18,647 nucleotides of DNA from Gammaproteobacteria bacterium. GTDB lineage: Bacteria; Pseudomonadota; Gammaproteobacteria; Steroidobacterales; SZUA-146. Under the pieces are notes generated by a model. It was not told the origin of the DNA, made no database searches, and worked only from the letters and a program-made list of their open reading frames with translations. Position 1 is the first letter of the stretch. Every line of letters starts with the position of its first letter. Position numbers and translations under genes: made by a program. Location of the stretch: the NCBI GenBank assembly GCA_003228965.1, contig QIGP01000316.1, forward strand, positions 1 through 18,647, given 5' to 3'. Of the stretch, positions 6,995-14,445 are shown in pieces.

Positions 6995-8887
6995 ATGATT
7001 AGCCTCACTAACATCGCCATTCGCCGCGGCCGTCAGGTTCTGTTTGAAAAAGCATCACTCCAGGTTCATGCCGGACAGCGCATGGGTGTGATTGGTGCCA
7101 ATGGATGTGGTAAATCATCTTTGTTTGCTCTGTTTCTTGGCGAGTTGGAAGTCGACGACGGCGAGCTTGCCATCGATGATCGTGACGTCATTGCTCACGT
7201 GGCTCAGCAGAGCCCAACCGGTGCAGGATCGGCCGTCGACTACGTGATGGACGGTGATCAAGAACTACTTGAAATACAGGCGGGCCTTGATGCTGCGGAG
7301 GAAAGTAACAGCGACGTACACCTGTTGCACGAACGCATGGACTCTATAGACGGTTACACAGCCGAGTCTCGTGCGTCCAGGCTTTTACATGGACTTGGTT
7401 TCTCAGCCGACGAATTTGGCAAGGCCGTTAGTGACTTTTCAGGCGGTTGGCGAATGCGCCTGAACCTGGCTAGAGCACTCATGTGTCGCTCTGATATTTT
7501 GTTACTGGATGAACCCACTAACCACCTCGATTTGCCCGCTATTCTTTGGTTGGAACGGTGGCTAAAACAGTACGAAGGCATTCTATTGGTGGTTTCACAC
7601 GACCGCGACTTTCTCGATGAAGTCTGTACACGTATTGCCCACATCGAAAATCAGCAGGTGAAGCTCTATACCGGGAACTACAGTCAGTTCGAGGCGCAGC
7701 GCGCAGAACACCTGGCGCAACAGCAGGCCCTGTTTACGCGGCAACAAAAGGACATCAAACACATTCAGAGCTACGTCGATCGCTTTCGCTACAAAGCCTC
7801 AAAAGCGCGTCAGGCACAAAGTCGTTTGAAAATGCTCGAACGAATGGAAAAAATAGCACCTGCACATGCCGATTCACCGTTCCGTTTTCACTTCCCAGAA
7901 CCTAAAAAACAACCTCACCATTTATTGGGACTGACCGATGCGGCTGTAGGCTACGGCGACATCACCGTGCTGGACAAAATTAGCCTGAATTTATCGGCAG
8001 GCGATCGACTGGGTTTGCTTGGTGTCAACGGTGCAGGCAAGTCAACTCTGGTCAAGGCACTTTCGACTGGAAGTACGTTACTGCGAGGGGAGCGTACTCT
8101 TAGCAAAGATACGCAAATTGGTTACTTTGCTCAGCACCAACTTGAGTTGCTCTACCCCAAATCAAGCCCGATTGAGCATCTTGCAGAAGTTGCCCCGGAC
8201 GACCGGGAGCAGGAACATCGAAGTTACCTGGGCCGTTTTGGTTTTAGCGGCGAGAGAATTTTCGAGCCGGTTGCGCCTTTTTCGGGAGGGGAAAAAGCAA
8301 GGCTGGTTCTGGCGTTAATGATTCGCCAGGGCCCCAATTTACTGCTGCTCGATGAACCGACCAACCATCTGGATCTTGAAATGCGTCAGGCGCTTAGTAT
8401 TGCTTTGATTGAATATACTGGCGCGCTTGTGGTTATTTCTCACGACCGCCATCTACTACGCAGTGTCTGTGATGAACTCCTGATTGTTCACGACGGCATT
8501 GTCGATCGCTTTACGCAAAGCCTTGACGACTATCCACAGTGGCTGAAAGATCGTGAACAAAAAGAAGAAGAGATTGTTTCAAAGTGGTTGCCTCAAGCCG
8601 AAAAACAGCTGACCAGGAAAGAGTTGAGGCAGCAACAAGCACAGCTACGTGAGCGACTGAAGCCTCTTTACACGAAAGTAAAGACACTTGAAAAGACGCT
8701 TGGCGCGTCGCAAGAGCGCCTGGTGAAACTCGACGCGCAGCTTGCCGACGAGACTATTTATACCGACCATAGTCGCAAAGAAGAATTAAAGAACTTGCTC
8801 AAGGAACATGCCAGTGTTAAAGCAGATATTGAGTCTCTCGAGTGGGAGTGGCTGGATGCCAACGAACAGCTCGAACAAGCCCGGTAA
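6995..8887 (+). CDS. yheS: ABC-F family ATPase YheS
   Basis: A 630-residue soluble protein with two ABC ATPase domains and no membrane segments, characteristic of ABC-F proteins that act on the ribosome near the E site. Walker A motifs are GANGCGKS (34-41) and GVNGAGKS (343-350). Signature motifs are SDFSGGWRMRLNLARAL and FSGGEKARLVLAL, and both Walker B regions read LLLLDEPTNHLDL or close variants. The inter-domain linker (YVDRFRYKASKARQAQSRLKMLERMEKIAPAH) and the charged coiled-coil C-terminus (about 520-630) match E. coli YheS closely in length and wording. The frame is open upstream to TTG 6896, but family proteins begin at MISLTNIAIRRG. Its cellular role is translation-linked by family, and YheS itself is only partly characterised. 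Confidence 0.93.
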   Translation: MISLTNIAIRRGRQVLFEKASLQVHAGQRMGVIGANGCGKSSLFALFLGELEVDDGELAIDDRDVIAHVAQQSPTGAGSAVDYVMDGDQELLEIQAGLDAAEESNSDVHLLHERMDSIDGYTAESRASRLLHGLGFSADEFGKAVSDFSGGWRMRLNLARALMCRSDILLLDEPTNHLDLPAILWLERWLKQYEGILLVVSHDRDFLDEVCTRIAHIENQQVKLYTGNYSQFEAQRAEHLAQQQALFTRQQKDIKHIQSYVDRFRYKASKARQAQSRLKMLERMEKIAPAHADSPFRFHFPEPKKQPHHLLGLTDAAVGYGDITVLDKISLNLSAGDRLGLLGVNGAGKSTLVKALSTGSTLLRGERTLSKDTQIGYFAQHQLELLYPKSSPIEHLAEVAPDDREQEHRSYLGRFGFSGERIFEPVAPFSGGEKARLVLALMIRQGPNLLLLDEPTNHLDLEMRQALSIALIEYTGALVVISHDRHLLRSVCDELLIVHDGIVDRFTQSLDDYPQWLKDREQKEEEIVSKWLPQAEKQLTRKELRQQQAQLRERLKPLYTKVKTLEKTLGASQERLVKLDAQLADETIYTDHSRKEELKNLLKEHASVKADIESLEWEWLDANEQLEQAR

Positions 8888-8983
8888 AGCCAGGTTGCGC
8901 TGCCAGCTTGAGGTCTTCCCCGAAGCCTTGCCCAATTTCTTGCTCAAATTCTTGCAATGGGCAGCGACTGCCCCAACATCTGA

Positions 8984-9868
8984 ATGATGCAAGTCGCCTA
9001 TGTCGTCATTTTGGAATCTCCCATTCCTGGTCCCTGCCAGGAGTTAGCGCTTGTGCTGCAGTCACAGGACATTCCTTCTGAAACGTTGGTAACCGAAGGT
9101 CGTTACCAGCTGTTAGTGCCTGAAGATGACTTGCGCGACGCTCAGGAGGAACTGGTTGCTTACCAAAAAGAAAACGTTAACTGGAAATCTCGGCATGAAG
9201 CACCGAAGCTGATTCCATTGAATCCATGGCCTGGTTTATTTACATACGTGGTGCTCATGGTTGTGTTTGGTTGGGTCGCAGGCGCTGGATTTTTTGGTTC
9301 TGACTGGTTTTCTCTTGGCAAGGTCGACGCTGGTCTTGTGATGGACGGACAGTGGTGGCGAACGTTTACGGCACTAACCTTGCACGCAGACGTGGGACAT
9401 CTCTTGGGCAACCTTGGATTTGGAATACTCTTCGGTTATTTTGCAGGCCAGTTCTTCGGTTCCGGGGTCGGTTGGTTAGGCATTTTGTTGTCAGGTGCAA
9501 TTGGTAACTGGTTTAATAGCTATCTGCAATTGGCTTCTCACACGTCAGTGGGCGCATCTACTGCGATTTTTGGCGCGTTAGGTTTGGTCGCGGCTTATTC
9601 CTGGAGGCGAAAATTTTTTCCGCAGGACCGTTGGGTTAGTCGCCTTGGACCCATCGTGGGCGGTGTAGCACTGCTTGCATTTACCGGCACGGGCACAGAG
9701 CGTACCGATGTTGGTGCTCATTTAACCGGTTTTGTCAGTGGTCTGCTCATCGGTTTGGTCTTTGCATTATTTCCTGCAGCCTTGGCAAAGCACCGATTGT
9801 CCCAGTGCGTGGCGGGCAGTGCAGCAGTTGGCATATTGGTTTTTTCGTGGGCTATTGCTTTGCGCTAG
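8984..9868 (+). CDS. Rhomboid family intramembrane serine protease
   Basis: A 294-residue membrane protein with a soluble N-terminal domain (about 1-80, GlpG N-domain or DUF2007-like) and about six membrane helices. Rhomboid hallmarks are all present: WWRTFTALTLHADVGHLLGN with H134, H139 and N143, the catalytic serine in GAST (S192), and the catalytic histidine in GAHLTGF (H246). It should cleave transmembrane substrates within the inner membrane. The substrate cannot be read from the sequence. The gene follows yheS by 96 bases on the same strand and could be cotranscribed. ATG 8984 is chosen over the adjacent ATG 8987; neither has an evident ribosome site. It is distinct from E. coli glpG in context, so no symbol is given. 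Confidence 0.92.
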   Translation: MMQVAYVVILESPIPGPCQELALVLQSQDIPSETLVTEGRYQLLVPEDDLRDAQEELVAYQKENVNWKSRHEAPKLIPLNPWPGLFTYVVLMVVFGWVAGAGFFGSDWFSLGKVDAGLVMDGQWWRTFTALTLHADVGHLLGNLGFGILFGYFAGQFFGSGVGWLGILLSGAIGNWFNSYLQLASHTSVGASTAIFGALGLVAAYSWRRKFFPQDRWVSRLGPIVGGVALLAFTGTGTERTDVGAHLTGFVSGLLIGLVFALFPAALAKHRLSQCVAGSAAVGILVFSWAIALR

Positions 9869-9900
9869 TGACAATTTATCATCATGGCAGCCACTTAATA

Positions 9901-9923
9901 TCAGATGATCAGATGATCAGATG
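9901..9923 (+). repeat. 8-bp tandem repeat, about 2.9 copies
   Basis: TCAGATGA is repeated with period 8 in the gap between the rhomboid gene and oadG. Overlapping TGATCA palindromes are created at the joints. It is short and may be a chance expansion or part of an operator. Confidence 0.7.
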
Positions 9924-9976
9924 TTGTTTTTCATTACTTCATTTAAAATGCGACTATCGCGTTGCAGCAAAATCAG

Positions 9977-9982
9977 TATAAT
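9977..9982 (+). promoter_or_regulatory. Candidate -10 box for oadGAB
   Basis: A perfect TATAAT lies 27 bases before the oadG ATG, downstream of an AT-rich stretch (9924-9949). No clear -35 hexamer is present at 16-18 bases spacing, which would fit dependence on an activator. The 8-bp repeats at 9901-9923 lie about 55 bases upstream of the box. Confidence 0.35.
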
Positions 9983-10009
9983 CATAGGTCACTTCAAAAC
10001 TGGATCGCT

Positions 10010-10222
10010 ATGCAGCCTTCGCTACTTGAACAAGGGCTCACATTGATGCTCGTAGGTATGGGTACGGTGTTTGTGTTCCTGACCGTGCTGGTTGCTGGTA
10101 TGACGTTGTTGGCGTTTGTTGTTAACCGGTTCTGGCCCCCGGAAGTACCCGTTGATGTTAGCGACGAAGAGGTTGCGGTAATTACCGCAGCCATTGCCCG
10201 GCACCGTGCGTCTCGTTCGTAA
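10010..10222 (+). CDS. oadG: Oxaloacetate decarboxylase gamma subunit (OadG)
   Basis: A 70-residue protein with one N-terminal membrane helix (LMLVGMGTVFVFLTVLVAGMTLLAFVV, positions about 11-37) and a short charged tail (SDEEVAVITAAIARHRA). LVGMGTVFVFL is the common OadG pattern. OadG holds the alpha and beta subunits together at the inner membrane, usually binding a metal through its C-terminal tail. The open frame extends to a TTG at 9962, but ATG 10010 gives the usual size and lies just downstream of a TATAAT box. It is immediately followed by oadA (19 bases apart) and then oadB, the standard order. The tail ends in RHRASRS, without the long His-rich end seen in some relatives. Confidence 0.88.
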   Translation: MQPSLLEQGLTLMLVGMGTVFVFLTVLVAGMTLLAFVVNRFWPPEVPVDVSDEEVAVITAAIARHRASRS

Positions 10223-10241
10223 ATACTTATAAGGAAGTTAG

Positions 10242-12017
10242 TTGGATATCAAGACCCCTCTTGGAATAACCGAACTTGTGCTACGTGACGGGCACCAAAG
10301 CCTGTTGGCAACACGCATGCGCATTGACGACATGCTTCCCATTGCAGAGAAACTTGATCAGGTGGGCTACTGGTCAATGGAGTCCTGGGGAGGCGCTACC
10401 TTCGACTCGTGCATTCGGTACCTTGGAGAAGATCCCTGGGAACGTATCCGGCTTCTTAAAGCGGCCATGCCCAACACGCCTCAGCAAATGCTGTTCCGTG
10501 GGCAAAATATTCTTGGGTACCGACACTACGCCGACGATCTGGTCGAAAAATTCGTCGAGCGATGTGCCGTTAACGGTGTCGACGTCTTGCGGATTTTCGA
10601 TGCTCTTAACGATCTTCGAAACCTTGAAACTGCGATCAAAGCTACGCTTGCAGTAGACAAGCACGCGCAAGGAACCATGTCGTATACCGTCAGCGATATT
10701 CACACGGTGGACTACTGGGTTGACATGGGTCGGCGCATTGAAGACATGGGCGCACATTCAATTTGCATTAAAGACATGGCGGGGCTGTTACGCCCTTACG
10801 TTGCGTTTGATCTGGTAAGTCGACTGAAAAAAGCCGTCAATGTCCCCATCCATATGCACTGTCACGCGACTACGGGCATGTCTACTGCGACAAATGTAAA
10901 AGCGATCGAAGCCGGTATCGACAATATCGATACGTCAGTATCTTCCATGAGCATGACCTACGGTCATTCGCCTACCGAGTCTCTGGTAGCTATTTTCGAA
11001 GGCACCGACCGAGACACCGGATTGAATTTGGTTCTGATCGAAGAAATCGCCGCGTACTTTCGTGAAGTACGAAAAAAGTACGCCAAGTTTGAGGGCGCAT
11101 TAAAAGGTGTGGACTCTCGCATTCTTGTAGCTCAGGTTCCAGGTGGCATGCTGACCAATCTGGAGAATCAGCTTCGGGAGCAAAATTCCTCGGACAAGCT
11201 AGACGAAGTGCTCGAAGAAATTCCGCGTGTACGCAAAGACCTTGGCACGTTACCTTTGGTAACGCCAACGTCTCAAATTGTCGGCACTCAGGCTGTCATT
11301 AACGTCATGTCTGGCTCGCGTTACACCAATATTACAAAAGAGACAGCGGGTATTCTAAAAGGTGAGTACGGTGCCACGCCTGCGGCGGTTGATGCGGCGT
11401 TGCAAGCCAAAGTACTCAAAGGCGCAGAGCCTATGACGTGTCGTCCGGCCGACGTGCTCGACCCTGAGCTTGATATTCAGACTGACAAATTGATGGCGCT
11501 TGCCAGGGACAAAGACATCCGGCTTGCGGATGATGTCGTAGACGATGTTTTGATTTACGCCTTATTCCCCGAAATAGGCACAAAGTTTCTCCAAAACCGC
11601 GACAATCCAGACGCGTTTGAACCAGTTCCCGGAAGCGGGCAAGTTGAGGCTGTTGCGATTCCCGCGTCTTGTGTTTCTGCCGGCACCGATGTTTATAGTG
11701 TAAGAGTGAACGGCAAAGAGTTTTCGGTGGAAGTGGCCGAAACTGGTCAGTTGTCCAGTGTTCAGGCCGCATCTGCTGTGGCGTCTGCAGGATATGCCAT
11801 AGGCGGCGAAATGGTGAAAGCCGTGTTAGCCGGCAATATTTTTAAAGTACACGTAACCCCAGGCTCAACGGTGAACAAAGGCGATCCGCTGATCGTTGTA
11901 GAGGCGATGAAAATGGAAACGACTGTCGTTGCTCCGTGCTCAGGAAAAGTGTCCCAGGTCATAGTAGGCGAGGGCGACGTGGTCAAAGTTGGTGACCCGC
12001 TTGTGTCGATTTCGTAG
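10242..12017 (+). CDS. oadA: Oxaloacetate decarboxylase alpha subunit, biotin-dependent (OadA)
   Basis: A 591-residue cytoplasmic subunit that transfers the carboxyl group of oxaloacetate to biotin, releasing pyruvate. The N-terminal carboxyltransferase domain starts TELVLRDGHQSLLATRM, with metal-binding residues in LRDGHQ and in HMHCHATTGMS. A PYC/OADA-type conserved domain fills the middle. A biotinyl domain at the C-terminus has EAMKMET with the biotinylated lysine at K557. The start is TTG 10242 with AAGGAAG at 10231-10237. The linker before the biotinyl domain (about 455-510) is rich in Ala, Val and Ser, as usual. The genes upstream and downstream are the gamma and beta subunits, so it belongs to the membrane Na+-pumping complex and not to soluble pyruvate carboxylase. 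Confidence 0.96.
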   Translation: MDIKTPLGITELVLRDGHQSLLATRMRIDDMLPIAEKLDQVGYWSMESWGGATFDSCIRYLGEDPWERIRLLKAAMPNTPQQMLFRGQNILGYRHYADDLVEKFVERCAVNGVDVLRIFDALNDLRNLETAIKATLAVDKHAQGTMSYTVSDIHTVDYWVDMGRRIEDMGAHSICIKDMAGLLRPYVAFDLVSRLKKAVNVPIHMHCHATTGMSTATNVKAIEAGIDNIDTSVSSMSMTYGHSPTESLVAIFEGTDRDTGLNLVLIEEIAAYFREVRKKYAKFEGALKGVDSRILVAQVPGGMLTNLENQLREQNSSDKLDEVLEEIPRVRKDLGTLPLVTPTSQIVGTQAVINVMSGSRYTNITKETAGILKGEYGATPAAVDAALQAKVLKGAEPMTCRPADVLDPELDIQTDKLMALARDKDIRLADDVVDDVLIYALFPEIGTKFLQNRDNPDAFEPVPGSGQVEAVAIPASCVSAGTDVYSVRVNGKEFSVEVAETGQLSSVQAASAVASAGYAIGGEMVKAVLAGNIFKVHVTPGSTVNKGDPLIVVEAMKMETTVVAPCSGKVSQVIVGEGDVVKVGDPLVSIS

Positions 12018-12031
12018 GGGCGCCTTAGTCA

Positions 12032-13162
12032 ATGGAACTCGTTGAGCAAATTTGGATCGGTTCGGGTCTATATCAAATAACACTTGGGCAAGCGATCATG
12101 CTTGGCGTGTGTTTGCTGCTTCTCTATCTTGGTATTGTCCGCAAGTTTGAGCCGCTGCTGCTGGTCACCATTGGCTTTGGCGGACTGCTCAGCAACATAC
12201 CCGGCGTCGAGATTGCGACCGGTGATGGTCTTTTGCACCTGTCGTACGTCATAGGCATTGAAACGGGCGTATTTCCACTCGTCATATTTATGGGCGTTGG
12301 AGCAATGACCGATTTCGGTCCGCTGTTGGCTAACCCTCGGACGTTGTTCCTCGGGGCTGCTGCGCAGTTCGGCATTTTTGCAACGCTGCTGGGTGCGCTT
12401 GGGTTAACCCAGTTGGGTGTTATGGACTTCACGCTTAAAGAAGCCGCCGCCATCGGTATTATCGGTGGCGCGGACGGTCCAACCGCTATCTACGTAGCGG
12501 GTCAGCTCGCCCCGGATTTACTCGGTGCCATTGCCGTAGCCGCATACTCCTATATGGCACTCGTTCCTCTCATTCAGCCACCCATCATGAAGCTGCTTAC
12601 AACAGAAGAAGAACGCAAAATTGAAATGGTACAGCTTCGGGAAGTGTCGAAAACTGAACGTGTCATTTTTCCGCTGATGCTTCTGTTATTGGTCGCTCTA
12701 TTGTTGCCATCCGCCGCACCACTTTTGGGTATGTTGTGTTTTGGCAATCTTATGCGTGAATGTGGAGTGGTCGATCGACTTTCAGACACTACGCAAAACG
12801 CTCTCATTAATATCGTTACTATTTTTCTGGGTTTGGCCGTTGGTTCAAAACTCGGCGCCGAACAATTTTTAGTGTCCAGCACTCTCGGTATTCTCCTTCT
12901 TGGCATGGTCGCGTTTGCCATAGGTACAGCTAGTGGCGTACTAATGGGCAAGTTAATGAACAAGGTGTCAAAACAGCCGATTAACCCACTGATTGGCGCG
13001 GCCGGCGTATCCGCTGTCCCCATGGCCGCGCGCGTAGCAAATAAAGTCGGGCAAGAGGCAAATCCACATAACATTCTACTCATGCATGCGATGGGGCCAA
13101 ATGTAGCCGGAGTAATCGGTTCAGCGGTCGCCGCAGGCATCATGATCATGTTCGCGTCGTAG
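12032..13162 (+). CDS. oadB: Oxaloacetate decarboxylase beta subunit, sodium pump (OadB)
   Basis: A 376-residue integral membrane protein that decarboxylates carboxybiotin and uses the energy to export Na+. The family motif [13 protein letters not shown] is present with the key Asp at D148. Other landmarks are [23 protein letters not shown] near the N-terminus, the [19 protein letters not shown] segment, and the C-terminal [14 protein letters not shown]...[22 protein letters not shown] block. The length fits the compact beta subunits of the OadB/GcdB/MmdB group. The gene lies 14 bases after oadA; the ribosome site is weak (GGGG at 12017-12021 is far from the ATG), so coupling to oadA translation is likely. 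Together the three subunits suggest Na+-based energetics, common in marine bacteria. Confidence 0.95.
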   Translation: MELVEQIWIGSGLYQITLGQAIMLGVCLLLLYLGIVRKFEPLLLVTIGFGGLLSNIPGVEIATGDGLLHLSYVIGIETGVFPLVIFMGVGAMTDFGPLLANPRTLFLGAAAQFGIFATLLGALGLTQLGVMDFTLKEAAAIGIIGGADGPTAIYVAGQLAPDLLGAIAVAAYSYMALVPLIQPPIMKLLTTEEERKIEMVQLREVSKTERVIFPLMLLLLVALLLPSAAPLLGMLCFGNLMRECGVVDRLSDTTQNALINIVTIFLGLAVGSKLGAEQFLVSSTLGILLLGMVAFAIGTASGVLMGKLMNKVSKQPINPLIGAAGVSAVPMAARVANKVGQEANPHNILLMHAMGPNVAGVIGSAVAAGIMIMFAS

Positions 13163-13464
13163 TTCAGACGTCAAAGAACCCTGGCCAAGAGCCTGTCACA
13201 GGTAGCAACACATGCATTGTTTGCTTCGATGCGAACGAGTTCTGGTCAATGACTGCCGTTTCTTTCTCAACCACCGCATGTTTGTGCTACATTTTCAGCA
13301 AAATGCCTATTTATAATGAGGGTCTTCTGACACTTTGGTTATTAAGTTTTTGAGCTAAAGCCCTGAGAAATGTGCCATTCAGCTCCCATTCATGTCGATA
13401 TGCTCTAATACAGCCTGAATTTTGGTCTTTTCTGATCTTATTTCAAAGAAAACGCAGGTTTTCA
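13163..13464. other. Gene-free stretch between oadB and the csp promoter
   Basis: About 300 bases without a coding frame that looks real. There is no clear intrinsic terminator for oadB; CCTGTCACAGG near 13192 is too small. A TATAAT at 13314-13319 has no partner -35 and may or may not be functional. The lower part is AT-rich. Confidence 0.5.
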
Positions 13465-13492
13465 TTGACTTAGATCTTGAGCCGACTACAAT
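13465..13492 (+). promoter_or_regulatory. Sigma-70 promoter of the cold-shock gene
   Basis: TTGACT (13465-13470) and TACAAT (13487-13492) are separated by 16 bases, close to consensus at both boxes. Transcription would start near 13499, leaving a leader of roughly 155 nucleotides before the csp start codon. Confidence 0.65.
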
Positions 13493-13498
13493 TCACCC

Positions 13499-13654
13499 AG
13501 CTTGTAAGTTTGTATAGATTTTATGTGTTCCATTTCAATGTTCTGTTTAGTGCATGACCTGTTTCCTAAAGTTTAATTGCTACACTTAAAGCGATTCTTG
13601 CCTTGAGAGGTTTCTCGACAGGCATTCAATATCTTAATTTAGGAAGACAATTAC
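13499..13654 (+). promoter_or_regulatory. Long 5' leader of the csp gene, candidate cold-responsive RNA
   Basis: The inferred leader is about 155 nucleotides, similar in length to the thermo-responsive leader of E. coli cspA. It is U-rich and contains a hairpin at 13600-13623 (GCCT...AGGC outer, GAG...CTC inner) just upstream of the AGGAAG ribosome site at 13641-13646. A structural switch acting on translation or stability is inferred from the family, not shown. Confidence 0.45.
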
Positions 13655-13867
13655 ATGTCAACTACTACAGGAACCGTTAAATGGTTCAACGACGCTAAAG
13701 GTTTTGGTTTTATCGAGCAAGAAAGTGGCCCGGATGTGTTCGCACACTTTGGTCAGATTGCCGATGCTGGAGACGGCTTCAAAACGCTAGCTGAAGGTCA
13801 AAAAGTTGAGTTCACAGTTACCCAGGGTCAAAAAGGCCTTCAAGCTGAGAACATCAAAAAGATCTAG
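13655..13867 (+). CDS. CspA-family cold-shock protein
   Basis: A 70-residue single cold-shock domain. RNP1-type KGFGFI and RNP2-type DVFAHF motifs are present, with the standard start [16 protein letters not shown] and end [10 protein letters not shown]. It binds single-stranded RNA and DNA and acts as an RNA chaperone, melting secondary structure at low temperature or in general growth. AGGAAG at 13641-13646 is 8 bases before the ATG. The long leader and nearby deaD helicase gene suggest cold induction, though many csp paralogues are constitutive. It is monocistronic, closed by a strong terminator at 13910-13939. Which paralogue (CspA, CspC, CspE) it corresponds to cannot be decided. Confidence 0.95.
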   Translation: MSTTTGTVKWFNDAKGFGFIEQESGPDVFAHFGQIADAGDGFKTLAEGQKVEFTVTQGQKGLQAENIKKI

Positions 13868-13909
13868 GCATTAAATTGCTTAAATAGACTTTTCGAAGTT
13901 TGTTAAAGA

Positions 13910-13939
13910 GGCGAGACCGGAAACGGTCTCGCCTTTTTT
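13910..13939 (+). terminator. Strong intrinsic terminator of the csp gene
   Basis: A perfect 10-bp stem (GGCGAGACCG with CGGTCTCGCC) closes a GAAA tetraloop and is followed by six T residues. It is the clearest terminator in the window. Confidence 0.97.
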
Positions 13940-13941
13940 AG

Positions 13942-14184
13942 TTCTACCACGGCCCAATCGGAACGCCGCCAAACGCGTAGTTGGTTGGGTATATGGCCGA
14001 GAACTACGACACAGCGTTGGTTATCTTTTTAACCGAGCTAACAAGCAACCTTGTAACGACTGCGACGCTGTTGCCGGTGATGGGCGCTATTGCTGTGCAG
14101 GCAGGTGTGCCTCCGCTAACGCTTACGGTACCCATTACCATTGCAGCAAGCTGTGCCTGCACCGCATTGGCGTTACGGCAATAA
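13942..14184 (+). pseudogene. Remnant of a DASS/SLC13-family sodium:dicarboxylate symporter
   Basis: In one frame, 13951-13977 reads GPIGTPPNA, the substrate-site motif of the first half of DASS carriers, then hits TAG at 13978-13980. The same frame then continues LVIFLTELTSN and ATLLPVMGAIAVQAGVPP, then ITIAASCA, which match the second-half SNT motif region and the helix preceding the second TPPNA motif. After ASCA (about 14160) the similarity is lost. A normal protein has about 200 residues between these two motifs and continues afterwards. What remains thus looks like two fragments of one gene joined by an internal deletion, with both ends missing. There is no ribosome site at the only open start (TTG 13981). 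The loss of a C4-dicarboxylate carrier beside oadGAB may be metabolically related. Confidence 0.7.
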
Positions 14185-14445
14185 AGTAGAGGGATCCTTA
14201 CCTGTCATGGCTCGATTTGCTCGCAGCACTACCTGCAGCAGCCCTGGAAGTCATTGTCCCATAGGGATTTTTCCATTACCTTCCCTTCAAATTAGGCTAT
14301 CGGAGTCGGTGCCTGTACCATGCGCCAGCCAACGTAGAGTCTTGAATTTAACTTCTTCTTAAGCGCGATGTGTCTTGTGCAAGCCGCAATCCTTCTGCGA
14401 CATCAGCAATTTTACATCCAGTCAGATTTATTTAAAGAGCGTCAC

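Noticed and set aside
12574..13149. 191-codon open frame on the minus strand
   Set aside because: Antisense to oadB; third-position bias of the sense gene explains it.
13314..13319. TATAAT as a second csp promoter or a small-RNA promoter
   Set aside because: No -35 at suitable spacing and no terminator downstream before the csp promoter.
14141..14362. 73-codon open frame on the plus strand
   Set aside because: Overlaps the transporter remnant out of frame; composition is not protein-like and no ribosome site is present.
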